A stretch of DNA of 64,000 bases from Candidatus Riesia pediculischaeffi. GTDB taxonomy: Bacteria > Pseudomonadota > Gammaproteobacteria > Enterobacterales > Enterobacteriaceae. Below are positions 21,953 through 30,773 of the stretch, piece by piece. The notes under the pieces are model-generated. The model worked only from the letters and a program-made list of their open reading frames with translations, did no database searches and was not told where the DNA came from. The stretch spans positions 415,486 to 479,485 of the forward strand of contig NZ_CP012839.1 of assembly GCF_002073895.1 (NCBI RefSeq), given 5' to 3'. The position numbers and the translations under genes were made by a program. How positions within the stretch are numbered: the stretch's first letter is position 1; each line of letters opens with the position of its first letter.

Positions 21953-23014
21953 TTAAATGCTATTGATCCTGATTTTAGCGACTTTCATGAGAAAATCTAA
22001 CAATTTTCTCGTATCTTTCCAGCTTAAACATGGATCAGTGATCGATTGTCCATATCTCAGAAACTTTTTATTCCTTATGTCTTGAGATCCTTCAACTAAG
22101 AAACTTTCAGCCATGATTCCAAAAACACAACTCTTTCTACCTCGTGATTGTTCGAATATTTTTTTTGCTATATCGATTTGTCGATAATATTTTTTTTGAC
22201 AGTTTCCATGACTTAAATCAATCAATAATTTTCTTGGAAGTTGTGATTTTTTTAACTGATAGTATGCTATATCTATAAATTTTTTTCCATAATTTGGTTT
22301 TTTTCCTCCTCTCATCACGATATGACTACATTTGTTTCCAAACGTTCGATAGATTTTTATTTTCCCATTTTGATCTTGAGTTAGGATGACATTTCTCATC
22401 CTTGATGATAGAATTGCGTTGATTGCAACATTAATATTCCCATTTGTTCCATTTTTAAAACCTACTGGAAACGGCAACGCAGAAACCATTTGTCTATGTA
22501 TCGGACTCTCTACAGTTCTTGCACCGATAGAACCCCAACTAACTAAATCTGATATATATCGAAAGATCATCGTATCTAAGAATTCTGTTGCAATTGGAAG
22601 TCCTAACTTGTTGATGTTGATCAAAAGCTCTCTAGCGATTTTCAATCCCTTGTTAACCTGATATGAATTATTAATATCAGGATCTAGTATTGATCCTTTC
22701 CATCCGGAAATAGTTCTTGGTTTCTCAAAATATGCTCTCATAACTATTTGTAAATAATCTTTATAACGGATGTGCAATTTAGAAAGCATTTTTGCATATT
22801 CGAAGACCGCGTAATGATCATGAACTGAACAAGGTCCAATTATCACTAATAATCTTTTATCTTCTCCGGATAATATAGATTCTATTTTTTTTCTAGAATT
22901 TATCACATGCTTTATGATATCTTCAGATATAGGAAATTCATTGATTAATTGGTTGGGTGTAATTAGATCATCCAATAATTTAATTTTTAATTCATTTTTT
23001 ATATACATTCTCAT
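21953..23014 (-). CDS. aroH: 3-deoxy-7-phosphoheptulonate (DAHP) synthase, AroH-like
   Basis: DAHP synthase joins phosphoenolpyruvate and erythrose-4-phosphate to open the shikimate pathway. The 353-residue protein is a class I enzyme with Ile-Gly-Pro-Cys-Ser-Val-His-Asp (metal-binding Cys), Phe-Glu-Lys-Pro-Arg-Thr, Gly-Ala-Arg-Thr-Val-Glu-Ser, and Pro-Val-Gly-Phe-Lys-Asn-Gly-Thr. Of the three E. coli isozymes it looks most like the tryptophan-sensitive AroH: Ser-His-Gly-Asn-Cys-Gln-Lys, Ile-Met-Ala-Glu-Ser-Phe-Leu, and Gly-Gln-Ser-Ile-Thr-Asp-Pro-Cys-Leu. An AAAGGG box directly abuts the first ATG and is better spaced for a second ATG two codons later (23008), which may be the true start. 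No other shikimate gene is in the window. Confidence 0.9.
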   Translation of the reverse strand: MRMYIKNELKIKLLDDLITPNQLINEFPISEDIIKHVINSRKKIESILSGEDKRLLVIIGPCSVHDHYAVFEYAKMLSKLHIRYKDYLQIVMRAYFEKPRTISGWKGSILDPDINNSYQVNKGLKIARELLININKLGLPIATEFLDTMIFRYISDLVSWGSIGARTVESPIHRQMVSALPFPVGFKNGTNGNINVAINAILSSRMRNVILTQDQNGKIKIYRTFGNKCSHIVMRGGKKPNYGKKFIDIAYYQLKKSQLPRKLLIDLSHGNCQKKYYRQIDIAKKIFEQSRGRKSCVFGIMAESFLVEGSQDIRNKKFLRYGQSITDPCLSWKDTRKLLDFLMKVAKIRINSI

Positions 23015-23620
23015 CCCTTTATGACAATAAGCTATTAATCAATATAAATAAACTGATCTCTATACATAGTTCTAATCCATATGTTCAGAATTTAAGTTCA
23101 TGGTTGTAAATATGTTAAAGATATTGATAACTTCTTTAATTCAAGAATATTATTTCAATTATAAAAATATCTTCTTGATGACACACTAAGAATATATTTA
23201 ACTATCTCTAATCACAAGATTTCAAATATCTACGTTGAACATCAATCTATCATATCTTTTAAAAGATTCTCCAACTATTTTGTTTTTATTTCATAGAATC
23301 TTTGTTGGACTCTGTTATTTACATAGAAATTTCATTCAATGACGCAAACTTTATAGAACAAAACACGATGTAAAGATCATATCATTTCATAAAATCGTGA
23401 TAATCAGTTATCGAACGTTTTACACAACAGTTCACTATTACTTTATCCTATCGCATGATAAACGTTTAGAAATTTTATCTTTTTAACATCAAATGATTGC
23501 TTTATATTTTTATTAGATAATATCGATTATTAATGAAGTATTTTTGATGAAAATAATATACAATAAACAATTGATTCCGATTTTTCATTCAATTATTATA
23601 AATTTTGGATTATAGTTAGT
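23015..23620. other. Divergent intergenic region upstream of the suf operon
   Basis: About 600 A/T-rich bases between aroH and sufA without a recognisable gene. It holds the two divergent promoters; I saw no convincing IscR or Fur operator. Confidence 0.4.
23571..23599 (+). promoter_or_regulatory. Possible sigma-70 promoter of the suf operon
   Basis: TTGATT and TATTAT are separated by exactly 17 bases and end 21 bases before the sufA ATG, leaving a short leader. In DNA this A/T-rich such a match can arise by chance. Confidence 0.35.
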
Positions 23621-24002
23621 ATGAGCAATGAATCTCTTAGATTGATCCAGATAGGACATAGTAATAACAAATGGATAATTAACATCACAAAAAATGCATT
23701 CAACAAAATAAATCATATCTTAGAAGAAGATCGATCGAAAGATTCGTGGATTTTTTTTAAATTTCTTGAAATCTGGATGTTTAGGATCTTCCTATAATAT
23801 AAGTAAAATATACAAAAACGATCTTTCTTATCTAGTTTTTAGTAGAGATAATATAAATATTTTCGTTATTCATAAGTTTATCCAATTCATTGATGGGATA
23901 AAGATTGACTATATCAAAGAAGGATTAAATAGAAGGTTTACATTTGAACATCCAAAGATTGTTCGATCCTGCAAGTGCGGAGAAAGTTTTGTTTTTATTT
24001 AG
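23621..24002 (+). pseudogene. sufA: SufA A-type Fe-S carrier, interrupted by a one-base shift in a T8 run
   Basis: SufA receives Fe-S clusters from SufBCD and hands them to target proteins. The ATG at 23621 opens a frame (Met-Ser-Asn-Glu-Ser-Leu-Arg) that reads through Ile-Leu-Glu-Glu-Asp-Arg-Ser-Lys-Asp-Ser-Trp-Ile-Phe. It then runs out of frame at eight T residues. Removing one T joins it to Phe-Leu-Lys-Ser-Gly-Cys-Leu-Gly and the rest, ending Cys-Lys-Cys-Gly-Glu-Ser-Phe. The joined product has about 126 residues (122 in E. coli) and all three cluster-binding cysteines. There is no other lesion, and every other suf gene is intact. It may be a fresh pseudogene, a sequencing error, or a gene read through transcriptional slippage. 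The sufB start follows closely. Confidence 0.85.
23751..23758 (+). repeat. T8 homopolymer that breaks the sufA frame
   Basis: Eight T residues in the coding strand between the N- and C-terminal parts of sufA. Seven would give a single open frame. Confidence 0.85.
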
Positions 24003-24014
24003 AAAATATTGAAG

Positions 24015-25511
24015 ATGTATAAAAAAATAAAAAATCTTTCAAAAATAAATAAATCAAGTTTTAAGGAATTATATAAATACGGTTTTTCTACACCAGTTAC
24101 TTCAGATAAAACTAATATAGGAATCAGCGAAGAAACTATCTATCAGATCTCTGAAAGAAGAAACGAACCAAGATGGATGTTAAATTTTAGATTGCAATCC
24201 TATAAAAAGTGGCTAGATATGGAAGAACCTCATTGGTTGAACGGATATTATCCTAGGATTAACTATCAGAACTATATCTATTATTCTTCTCCATTTCTAA
24301 AACAAAATAAGATCGATTCAAAAAATTCACAAAAAGATTTTTCTATTAAAGATGTTTCAGTTAATAACGATGGTCATATTGTTAGAAAAGAGGTGGAAAA
24401 TACTTTTAAGAAACTTGGTGTGCCCATCGAAAAAGATAGCAATGTTGCCGTAGATGCAGTTTTTGATTCAGTCTCAGTTTTTACAACTTATAAAAAAGAT
24501 TTAGAAAAAATTGGAATCATCTTCTGTTCTTTTAATCAAGCGATTCATCAATATCCAGAATTGGTTAAAAAATATTTAGGAAGTGTCGTTCCAAACGATG
24601 ATAATTTTTTTGCATCTTTAAACTCCGCGGTAGCTTCCGATGGAACCTTTATATATGTACCAAAATACACCAGATGTCCTATAGAATTATCCACTTACTT
24701 CAGGATCAATGAAAAAGATACAGGTCAATTTGAACGCACAATACTGATTGCAGACGAAGGAAGCGAACTGAGTTATCTAGAAGGTTGTTCAGCACCGATC
24801 AGAAAAAGATATCAGCTACACGCTGCGGTGGTCGAGGTCGTTGTACATGAAAAGGCTAAAGTAAAATATTCAACTATTCAGAACTGGTTTCCTGGAGAGA
24901 AGGATAAACAAAATGGTATCTTAAATTTTGTGACGAAAAGGGCTGCCTGTATTGGAAGTTATTCCAATATGTCTTGGATACAATCTGAGATTGGGTCGGC
25001 TATCACTTGGAAATATCCTAGCGTGATTTTAAAAGGAGATAACTCTGTGGGAGAATTTTATTCTATATCCACTACTAATGGAAATCAACAAGCGGATACT
25101 GGAACTAAGATGATTCACATTGGAAAAAACACAAGTTCTATAATCATCTCTAAAGGGATTGCGTCTGATGAAAGTATCAACACCTATCGTGGATTAGTAA
25201 AAATCTCTAAAAATTCATCTTTTTCTCGAAACTATACTCAATGCGATTCCTTATTGGTCGGCAATGAAAGCAGTTCACACACGCTTCCATCGATTGTTGT
25301 TGAAAATAATACATCTCAATTAGCACATGAAGCTACCACGTCTAAAATCAGCGAAGAACAGATATTTTATTTTTTACAAAGAGGAATCAACCGAGAAGAT
25401 GCTATTTCTATAATTATAAATGGTTTTTGCAGAGATATTTTTTCTAAATTTCCATTAGAATTTTCAGCAGAAGTACAAGATCTCTTGAGAAGAAATTTAA
25501 AGAATGGTTGA
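24015..25511 (+). CDS. sufB: Fe-S cluster scaffold protein SufB
   Basis: SufB is the main scaffold of the SufBC2D complex on which clusters are built. I take the ATG at 24015 rather than an in-frame TTG two codons earlier; the product has about 498 residues (495 in E. coli). The family start Tyr-Gly-Phe-Ser-Thr-Pro-Val is present. So are Arg-Arg-Asn-Glu-Pro-Arg-Trp-Met-Leu, Lys-Leu-Gly-Val-Pro-Ile-Glu-Lys, the beta-helix core with Gln-Cys-Asp-Ser-Leu-Leu-Val-Gly (the likely cluster-acceptor Cys), and His-Glu-Ala-Thr-Thr-Ser-Lys-Ile. The C-terminal helices have Leu-Gln-Arg-Gly-Ile-Asn. It is second in a complete sufABCDSE order. No isc gene is visible, so Suf may be the sole Fe-S system, which is inference. 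Confidence 0.96.
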   Translation: MYKKIKNLSKINKSSFKELYKYGFSTPVTSDKTNIGISEETIYQISERRNEPRWMLNFRLQSYKKWLDMEEPHWLNGYYPRINYQNYIYYSSPFLKQNKIDSKNSQKDFSIKDVSVNNDGHIVRKEVENTFKKLGVPIEKDSNVAVDAVFDSVSVFTTYKKDLEKIGIIFCSFNQAIHQYPELVKKYLGSVVPNDDNFFASLNSAVASDGTFIYVPKYTRCPIELSTYFRINEKDTGQFERTILIADEGSELSYLEGCSAPIRKRYQLHAAVVEVVVHEKAKVKYSTIQNWFPGEKDKQNGILNFVTKRAACIGSYSNMSWIQSEIGSAITWKYPSVILKGDNSVGEFYSISTTNGNQQADTGTKMIHIGKNTSSIIISKGIASDESINTYRGLVKISKNSSFSRNYTQCDSLLVGNESSSHTLPSIVVENNTSQLAHEATTSKISEEQIFYFLQRGINREDAISIIINGFCRDIFSKFPLEFSAEVQDLLRRNLKNG

Positions 25512-25548
25512 AATGTGTACACGACGATTAATACGTTCAAATGAAATT

Positions 25549-26304
25549 ATGTTGAATATTCAAGATTTAAATGTAGAAGTTGATAAAAAAATAATCCTTA
25601 AAGATTTTAATTTAAAAGTTTTCTACGGGGAGATACATGTTATCATGGGTCCAAATGGATCTGGGAAGAGTACTCTCGCATTTACTATAGCGGGTAAAAA
25701 AAACTATTTCATATCGAAAGGAAAGATATTTTTTAAAAATAGAAACTTGACGTACACTTCTCCGGAAGAAAGAGCAAAAGAAGGGATTTTTTTAGCATTT
25801 CAAAATCCTATAGAAATACCTGGAGTCAGGAACGACCTATTTCTCAAAACATCTCTCAACGAAATTAGAAAAAATAGGAATCAACACCCTTTAGACACTA
25901 TAGAGTTTCAAAAAATTTTAAAAGAAAAAGCTGATCTTTTAGGTATCTCTGAACATATGTTAAATCGTTACGTTAATGTAGGATTTTCTGGAGGTGAGAA
26001 AAAGAGGAATGATATTTTACAAATGTTGGTTCTAGATCCAGAACTTTGTATATTAGATGAAACTGATTCTGGGCTTGATATAGATTCTTTAAAGTTGGTA
26101 TCTGAATCTATTAGATCGATGATGAATAAAGAAAAATCTCTTATTTTGATTACACATCATCAAAGTTTGATCAACTACATTAAACCAGATTTTGTTCACG
26201 TTCTTCATCATGGAACTATTGTAAAATCTGGAACATATTCTCTATCTAAAAAAATAGAAGAAAATGGATACGGTTGGATTTATGAAAAAAGAAAAGGAAT
26301 TTAA
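25549..26304 (+). CDS. sufC: Fe-S assembly ATPase SufC
   Basis: SufC is the ABC-type ATPase that drives SufBCD. The frame is open to an ATG at 25504 that overlaps sufB, but the match to family members begins at Met-Leu-Asn-Ile-Gln-Asp-Leu, so I start there (251 residues; 248 in E. coli). Walker A is Gly-Pro-Asn-Gly-Ser-Gly-Lys-Ser-Thr, the Q-loop Ala-Phe-Gln-Asn-Pro, the signature Phe-Ser-Gly-Gly-Glu-Lys-Lys-Arg, and Walker B Leu-Cys-Ile-Leu-Asp-Glu-Thr-Asp-Ser-Gly-Leu-Asp. The switch is Thr-His-His. All catalytic elements are present. Its end overlaps sufD, so the two are translationally coupled. Confidence 0.97.
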   Translation: MLNIQDLNVEVDKKIILKDFNLKVFYGEIHVIMGPNGSGKSTLAFTIAGKKNYFISKGKIFFKNRNLTYTSPEERAKEGIFLAFQNPIEIPGVRNDLFLKTSLNEIRKNRNQHPLDTIEFQKILKEKADLLGISEHMLNRYVNVGFSGGEKKRNDILQMLVLDPELCILDETDSGLDIDSLKLVSESIRSMMNKEKSLILITHHQSLINYIKPDFVHVLHHGTIVKSGTYSLSKKIEENGYGWIYEKRKGI

Positions 26305-27595
26305 AATAAAAGAAATTCTATATTTAGAAAAAATAAAAGAAAAAATCCTTAGTTCACTTTATGAAAAAAATAACGTGATCAGTTTTCGTTTCTTAATGGA
26401 AAAGGATTTATCTTTTCTTTTTAAAGGAGATATGAATTTAGATTTTTTAAAAAAAATCTTAGAGAAGAAATATTTTATTGAGAAACCAAGCGAAAAAAAT
26501 ATCATAAAATCGCTTCAGACGGTTGAATCGTTTTTTAAAAATTCTTTAAGACATCATTGGACGTTATTTATCTTAAACGGATCGATAGTACCGAATTTAA
26601 GCAATTATCGAGATAGTCCTTATCAGATAAAATCTGTTCCATATACGGATGATCTCTCTAGTCATATCTCAGGAGTAGTAGATGTTGAAGACGCGTTTTC
26701 TTATTTAATGCAGCTAATTTCGAAAAAAATAATATATATTAAATCTCATAAGAACAGCTTTCCTAAAAAAACTTTGTACATATTTAATATAGCTTCTGGA
26801 TCTAAAAAGAATAACATTTTGAACTTAAATTATTGTAGGTATTTTTTAAAAGTTTCCCAAGGAAGTAAGATTAAAATAGTTGAAATTTTCATTTCAATAG
26901 ATCATTTTTCATATTTTACAACGCGACTGTTTACATGCAAGATCGAAAAAAATAGTAGTCTTCTATATAACAAGATAAATTTAGAAAATGATCATAATTT
27001 ACATTACTCGTATTACGGATCTTTCTTAAAAAGAAACAGTTTATTACAATATAACGATGTCTCCTTAGGTTCAAAAGATTCTCAAAATAAAGTAAAGATT
27101 TATTTAAATGGATGTAAGAGCAAAGTTGTGCTGAACAACACATCTCTTCAAAAAAATTCAGAGACAAACAGTAACCACACTTCGGTAAATCATGTTCGAC
27201 CTTTTGGAGAGAGTGAACAAACCTATAATATGATCTCTCTAGACGAGAGTACTGTTGATTTAAAAAATATTATTCATATATCTCCAGAATCTCCCTTTTC
27301 TTCTGGAAAGATTGTGAACAAAAATCTCATATTTGGAAAACATTCAAAAATATCTTCTTTGCCACAGTTAGATATTTATAATAAAGAATCTTATTGTTCA
27401 CATGAAGTGACGATTGGAAACATTGATGAAGAGCTGATTTTCTATTTTCGTTCTCGTGGAATATCTAAGAACAAATCAAAAGAAATTATCATAATTTCTT
27501 TTTTTAAAGAAATATTAGATAATATGCATACAGAATTTATAAAGAACAAAATATTAGAATTAATTAGTAAAGAGATATTGAAAAATTTTTCATGA
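26282..27595 (+). CDS. sufD: Fe-S cluster assembly protein SufD
   Basis: SufD pairs with SufB in the scaffold complex and helps iron entry. I start at the ATG of Met-Lys-Lys-Glu-Lys, 23 bases inside sufC (437 residues; 423 in E. coli); an in-frame codon at 26264 is also possible. The N-terminal half is strongly diverged and Lys/Phe-rich. The C-terminal part keeps the family features: Asn-His-Thr-Ser-Val-Asn-His, Gly-Lys-Ile-Val, and Ser-His-Glu-Val-Thr-Ile-Gly-Asn-Ile-Asp-Glu-Glu with the functional histidine, followed by Tyr-Phe-Arg-Ser-Arg-Gly-Ile. Its stop overlaps the sufS start as ATGA. Confidence 0.93.
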   Translation: MKKEKEFKIKEILYLEKIKEKILSSLYEKNNVISFRFLMEKDLSFLFKGDMNLDFLKKILEKKYFIEKPSEKNIIKSLQTVESFFKNSLRHHWTLFILNGSIVPNLSNYRDSPYQIKSVPYTDDLSSHISGVVDVEDAFSYLMQLISKKIIYIKSHKNSFPKKTLYIFNIASGSKKNNILNLNYCRYFLKVSQGSKIKIVEIFISIDHFSYFTTRLFTCKIEKNSSLLYNKINLENDHNLHYSYYGSFLKRNSLLQYNDVSLGSKDSQNKVKIYLNGCKSKVVLNNTSLQKNSETNSNHTSVNHVRPFGESEQTYNMISLDESTVDLKNIIHISPESPFSSGKIVNKNLIFGKHSKISSLPQLDIYNKESYCSHEVTIGNIDEELIFYFRSRGISKNKSKEIIIISFFKEILDNMHTEFIKNKILELISKEILKNFS

Positions 27596-28869
27596 AAATT
27601 TCTACCTTAGATCGCAGCTGTATTCGAAAACAGTTTCCTATATTAAAAAGACGGATAAATGGATTCCCGTTGATATATTTAGATAACGCATCCAGTTCTC
27701 ATAAACCAATGCAAGTTAGAGAAAGAGAAGAACGTTTTTTAAATTATTACTATTCTGCAGTACATAGAGGAACACACGTCCTTTCTGAAAAATCCACTGA
27801 GCAAGTCGAACTAGTTAGACATCAAATATCAAAATTCATCAATGCTACCGATAGATCAGAGATTATATTCACTAAAAATACGACGGAAGGGATCAATTTA
27901 ATTGCTAATGTCTATGCACAACAGTTCATCTCTTATGGAGATAACATGATAATTAGTCAGATGGAACATCATTCCAACATTATTCCTTGGTACATATTAT
28001 CTTCTAAAATAGGATTTAAGATTAGGATTTTACCGATTAAAGAAGATGGAACGATTAATTTGGAAATTTTAAGAACGATGATCGATTCTAAGACAAAATT
28101 TCTGTCCATTACCCATATGTCAAACGTTTTAGGGACTGTTAATCCTATCCGTGAAATCATAGAATGTGCTAGAAAAGTTTCTGAGATAAAAGGTTCCAAC
28201 TTACGTGTTTTAGTAGACGGAGCTCAATATATTTCCCATTATCCAGTCGATGTTCGCGATATAGACTGTGATTTCTACGTTTTTTCTGGTCATAAAGTGT
28301 ATGGTCCTACCGGAATCGGAATTCTGTACGGAAAAAAAGAGGTATTAAATCAATTAAATCCATGGCAAGGAGGTGGTGGAATGGTGAAGACAATGAACGT
28401 ACATCGTGCTGAGAAAGGATACGAAATAAAAAACGTTTTATATGAAGAATCCCCTTGGAAATTTGAATCTGGAACGATCAATATCGTTGGAATAATAGGA
28501 TTGGGAGAAGCTTTAAATTATATTTCAGAGATAGGATATAAAGAAATCTTTCATCATGAAAATGAATTAACTCAATATGCATACCATAAGCTCAAAGAAA
28601 TAGGATCCATATGCTTGTATGGACCTTTGAAAAAGAAGAAATCTATCATCTCCTTTAATATCGGAAAGTTTCATTCTTATGATATTGGAAAATTTTTAGA
28701 TCTATACTCCATATCTATAAGAACTGGTCATCATTGTGCTATTCCGTTAATGAACTTTTATGGAGTATCTTCGATGTGTAGGATATCTATTGCCATCTAT
28801 AATCAAGAAGAAGAAATAGATCTACTAGTAAAAAGATTAAAACATATTCAAAAAGTACTTAACAAGTAA
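27592..28869 (+). CDS. sufS: Cysteine desulfurase SufS
   Basis: SufS is the PLP enzyme that takes sulfur from cysteine and passes it to SufE. The protein has 425 residues (406 in E. coli). It begins with Phe-Pro-Ile-Leu and Tyr-Leu-Asp-Asn-Ala-Ser-Ser-Ser-His-Lys-Pro. The PLP lysine is in Ser-Gly-His-Lys-Val-Tyr-Gly-Pro-Thr-Gly, and the PLP-stacking His is in Gln-Met-Glu-His-His-Ser-Asn. The persulfide cysteine is in Arg-Thr-Gly-His-His-Cys-Ala. The extra length is mostly near the C-terminus and in lysine-rich loops. It is coupled to sufD by the ATGA overlap and lies 10 bases before sufE. Confidence 0.97.
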   Translation: MKISTLDRSCIRKQFPILKRRINGFPLIYLDNASSSHKPMQVREREERFLNYYYSAVHRGTHVLSEKSTEQVELVRHQISKFINATDRSEIIFTKNTTEGINLIANVYAQQFISYGDNMIISQMEHHSNIIPWYILSSKIGFKIRILPIKEDGTINLEILRTMIDSKTKFLSITHMSNVLGTVNPIREIIECARKVSEIKGSNLRVLVDGAQYISHYPVDVRDIDCDFYVFSGHKVYGPTGIGILYGKKEVLNQLNPWQGGGGMVKTMNVHRAEKGYEIKNVLYEESPWKFESGTINIVGIIGLGEALNYISEIGYKEIFHHENELTQYAYHKLKEIGSICLYGPLKKKKSIISFNIGKFHSYDIGKFLDLYSISIRTGHHCAIPLMNFYGVSSMCRISIAIYNQEEEIDLLVKRLKHIQKVLNK

Positions 28870-28879
28870 TTTAAAAGAA

Positions 28880-29338
28880 ATGATTTCATCAAAATCTCTA
28901 CCAAAAGAAGAAAAATTATTAGAAAACTTTCTTCGATGTTGTGATTTAGAACAAAAATATATCTATTTGATGGAACTAGGAATGAAGCTAGCACCACTTT
29001 CTAAAATACAAAGAACTCGAGAAAACGAAGTTCTTGGTTGTCAAAGTAAAGTATGGATGGTTGTTGAAAAAATCGATCACAATACAGTTCACATCAATGG
29101 ATACAGCGATACAGCGATAGTAAGAGGTTTAATTGCAATCCTTGTCGTGTTATTTAACAAAAAGACTTTTCATGAAATTTTAAACACGAATGTAAGTTCT
29201 TTTTTTAAAAAGTTATCAATTGAGAGATATATATCTCCCTCTAGAAGCAGTGGATTATATTCCATCGTTCAAAACATTTTTTCGAGATTGATGCGTCTGT
29301 CAAGAGAAAATGAGTTAATCTGTGAAGATAAAATTTAA
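28880..29338 (+). CDS. sufE: Sulfur acceptor protein SufE
   Basis: SufE accepts sulfane sulfur from SufS and delivers it to SufB. The 152-residue protein (138 in E. coli) keeps the acceptor cysteine in Val-Leu-Gly-Cys-Gln-Ser-Lys-Val-Trp, and the preceding Tyr-Leu-Met-Glu-Leu-Gly. The later Ser-Asp-Thr-Ala-Ile-Val-Arg-Gly-Leu-Ile-Ala segment and the tail Ser-Pro-Ser-Arg-Ser-Ser-Gly-Leu are also typical. The C-terminus extends about a dozen residues beyond E. coli. It is the last suf gene, with ldtE beginning about where it ends, in E. coli order. Confidence 0.95.
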   Translation: MISSKSLPKEEKLLENFLRCCDLEQKYIYLMELGMKLAPLSKIQRTRENEVLGCQSKVWMVVEKIDHNTVHINGYSDTAIVRGLIAILVVLFNKKTFHEILNTNVSSFFKKLSIERYISPSRSSGLYSIVQNIFSRLMRLSRENELICEDKI

Positions 29339-29342
29339 CGAT

Positions 29343-30290
29343 ATGTTACGAAAAGTTCGTAAAGAAGTACCTCTTCTATTCTGTAAAACGATTTTAGTGT
29401 TTACTATCTTTTGTTGTATTCTTCTCGATCATTTTACATTTGCAAGAAGTTACAAATTTAATCAATATGAAAGATTGATAGGGAAAATAGAGAAGTACAT
29501 CGTTCCTGATGGAAAACAATCTTTAGAAGATATAATGAGTCGTTTTCAAGTAGGATTGTTGGGAACATTACAATTGAATCCAGAATTGGACGTGTATCTC
29601 CCATCACCTGGAAGTGAAGTGATACTTCCATCTCAGATGATACTTCCAAAATTGAAGAAAGACGATAAAATTTTGATCAATCTCGCAGAGTTAAGACTGT
29701 ATCATCTCTTAAAGAAAGAAAAGATCGTTTCAGTGTATCCTGTCGGTATCGGACAAATAGAAGCTAGTACACCTACATTCGAAGCAAAGGTTATTCAAAT
29801 GATAAAGAATCCATCTTGGGTTCCAACAAACAATATACGTAAAAGATATGCAAAAGAAGGAATAAACCTACCGAAGGTCGTACCTTCTGGTACGGACAAC
29901 CCTATGGGAATGTACGCAATAAGATTATCTTATGGTCATGGAGAGTACCTCATCCATGGAACTAATGAAAATTTTGGAATTGGTTCAAGGGTAACTTCTG
30001 GATGTATCAGATTGAGAAAAGAAGATATAAAAGACCTATTTAGTAAAGTCAAAGTTGGGGATAATGTAAGAATTATTAATGAACCAATTAAGTATTCTAA
30101 AGAATCAGATGGAGAATGTTATATTGAAGCACACCGACCTCTTTCCGAACGTGCTGAGTCAACTATGAGCTACGAAAAAAACTTAGAATTGAAGGATTTT
30201 CTGGAAGAAAACAAAATAGATAAAATATTCTTCTTAAAAGCAATTTCTGATCAACTTGGAATACCAATCAAATTAAAAAAGAATACTTAA
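29343..30290 (+). CDS. ldtE: L,D-transpeptidase LdtE (YnhG)
   Basis: YkuD-family L,D-transpeptidases act on DAP residues of peptidoglycan; LdtE in E. coli makes 3-3 cross-links, and paralogues attach Lpp. I use the ATG just after sufE (315 residues); a GTG seven codons upstream, inside sufE, is also possible. A basic N-terminus and hydrophobic segment ending Phe-Thr-Phe-Ala-Arg form a signal peptide. A LysM-like region follows, then the catalytic domain from about residue 115 (Leu-Ala-Glu-Leu-Arg-Leu-Tyr), with His-Gly-Thr-Asn and Val-Thr-Ser-Gly-Cys-Ile-Arg-Leu around the nucleophilic cysteine. The lpp gene is next, converging on it. Confidence 0.93.
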   Translation: MLRKVRKEVPLLFCKTILVFTIFCCILLDHFTFARSYKFNQYERLIGKIEKYIVPDGKQSLEDIMSRFQVGLLGTLQLNPELDVYLPSPGSEVILPSQMILPKLKKDDKILINLAELRLYHLLKKEKIVSVYPVGIGQIEASTPTFEAKVIQMIKNPSWVPTNNIRKRYAKEGINLPKVVPSGTDNPMGMYAIRLSYGHGEYLIHGTNENFGIGSRVTSGCIRLRKEDIKDLFSKVKVGDNVRIINEPIKYSKESDGECYIEAHRPLSERAESTMSYEKNLELKDFLEENKIDKIFFLKAISDQLGIPIKLKKNT

Positions 30291-30366
30291 TACGATAAAA
30301 AGTAAGGAATTCACAATCTATCATTTAAGCGAACTTTACGAATTATAGAAGATTCTACAAAGATTG

Positions 30367-30597
30367 TTATTTCTTGTATCCATGAACCTGATTATCTAAT
30401 CTTTGGTTTGCTCGAATAGCTTCTTCTTTAGTATTTTGAAGATCAGATTGCAAGGATTGAGTTTCTTCAGAGATATTCTCAACTTTATCCTTTAAAGAAT
30501 GTAATTCAGAATTTATTTTTTTATTCTGGTTCGTCGTACATCCAGAAAGTGTGAGAAATGTCATAGCAATAATATACGGAATAAATTTATTTTTCAT
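30367..30597 (-). CDS. lpp: Major outer-membrane (Braun) lipoprotein Lpp
   Basis: Lpp is the small trimeric coiled-coil lipoprotein that staples the outer membrane to peptidoglycan. A GGAG box six to nine bases upstream selects the ATG of Met-Lys-Asn-Lys-Phe, giving 76 residues (78 in E. coli). The signal peptide ends in the lipobox Leu-Ser-Gly-Cys, with the lipidated Cys at position 20. Heptad repeats follow, and Ala-Asn-Gln-Arg-Leu-Asp-Asn leads into a Lys-Lys C-terminus, the side chain that L,D-transpeptidases join to DAP. It lies in the conserved ldtE-lpp-pykF neighbourhood. Presence of Lpp implies a cell with an outer membrane and DAP-type wall. Confidence 0.94.
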   Translation of the reverse strand: MKNKFIPYIIAMTFLTLSGCTTNQNKKINSELHSLKDKVENISEETQSLQSDLQNTKEEAIRANQRLDNQVHGYKK

Positions 30598-30773
30598 TTT
30601 ATACTCCAACTTTTACAAATTAAAGTTTATTTGATCTTGGTTCCTATAAGAACATTTCTATAGAATATTACAAAAGTCGACAAAATAAAGTACATCACCA
30701 AATTCAGATTGTATCATCTTTCGCTTACGATTGAAATGGATTTTATCAACTTATAAAAATATTTATTAAATTA

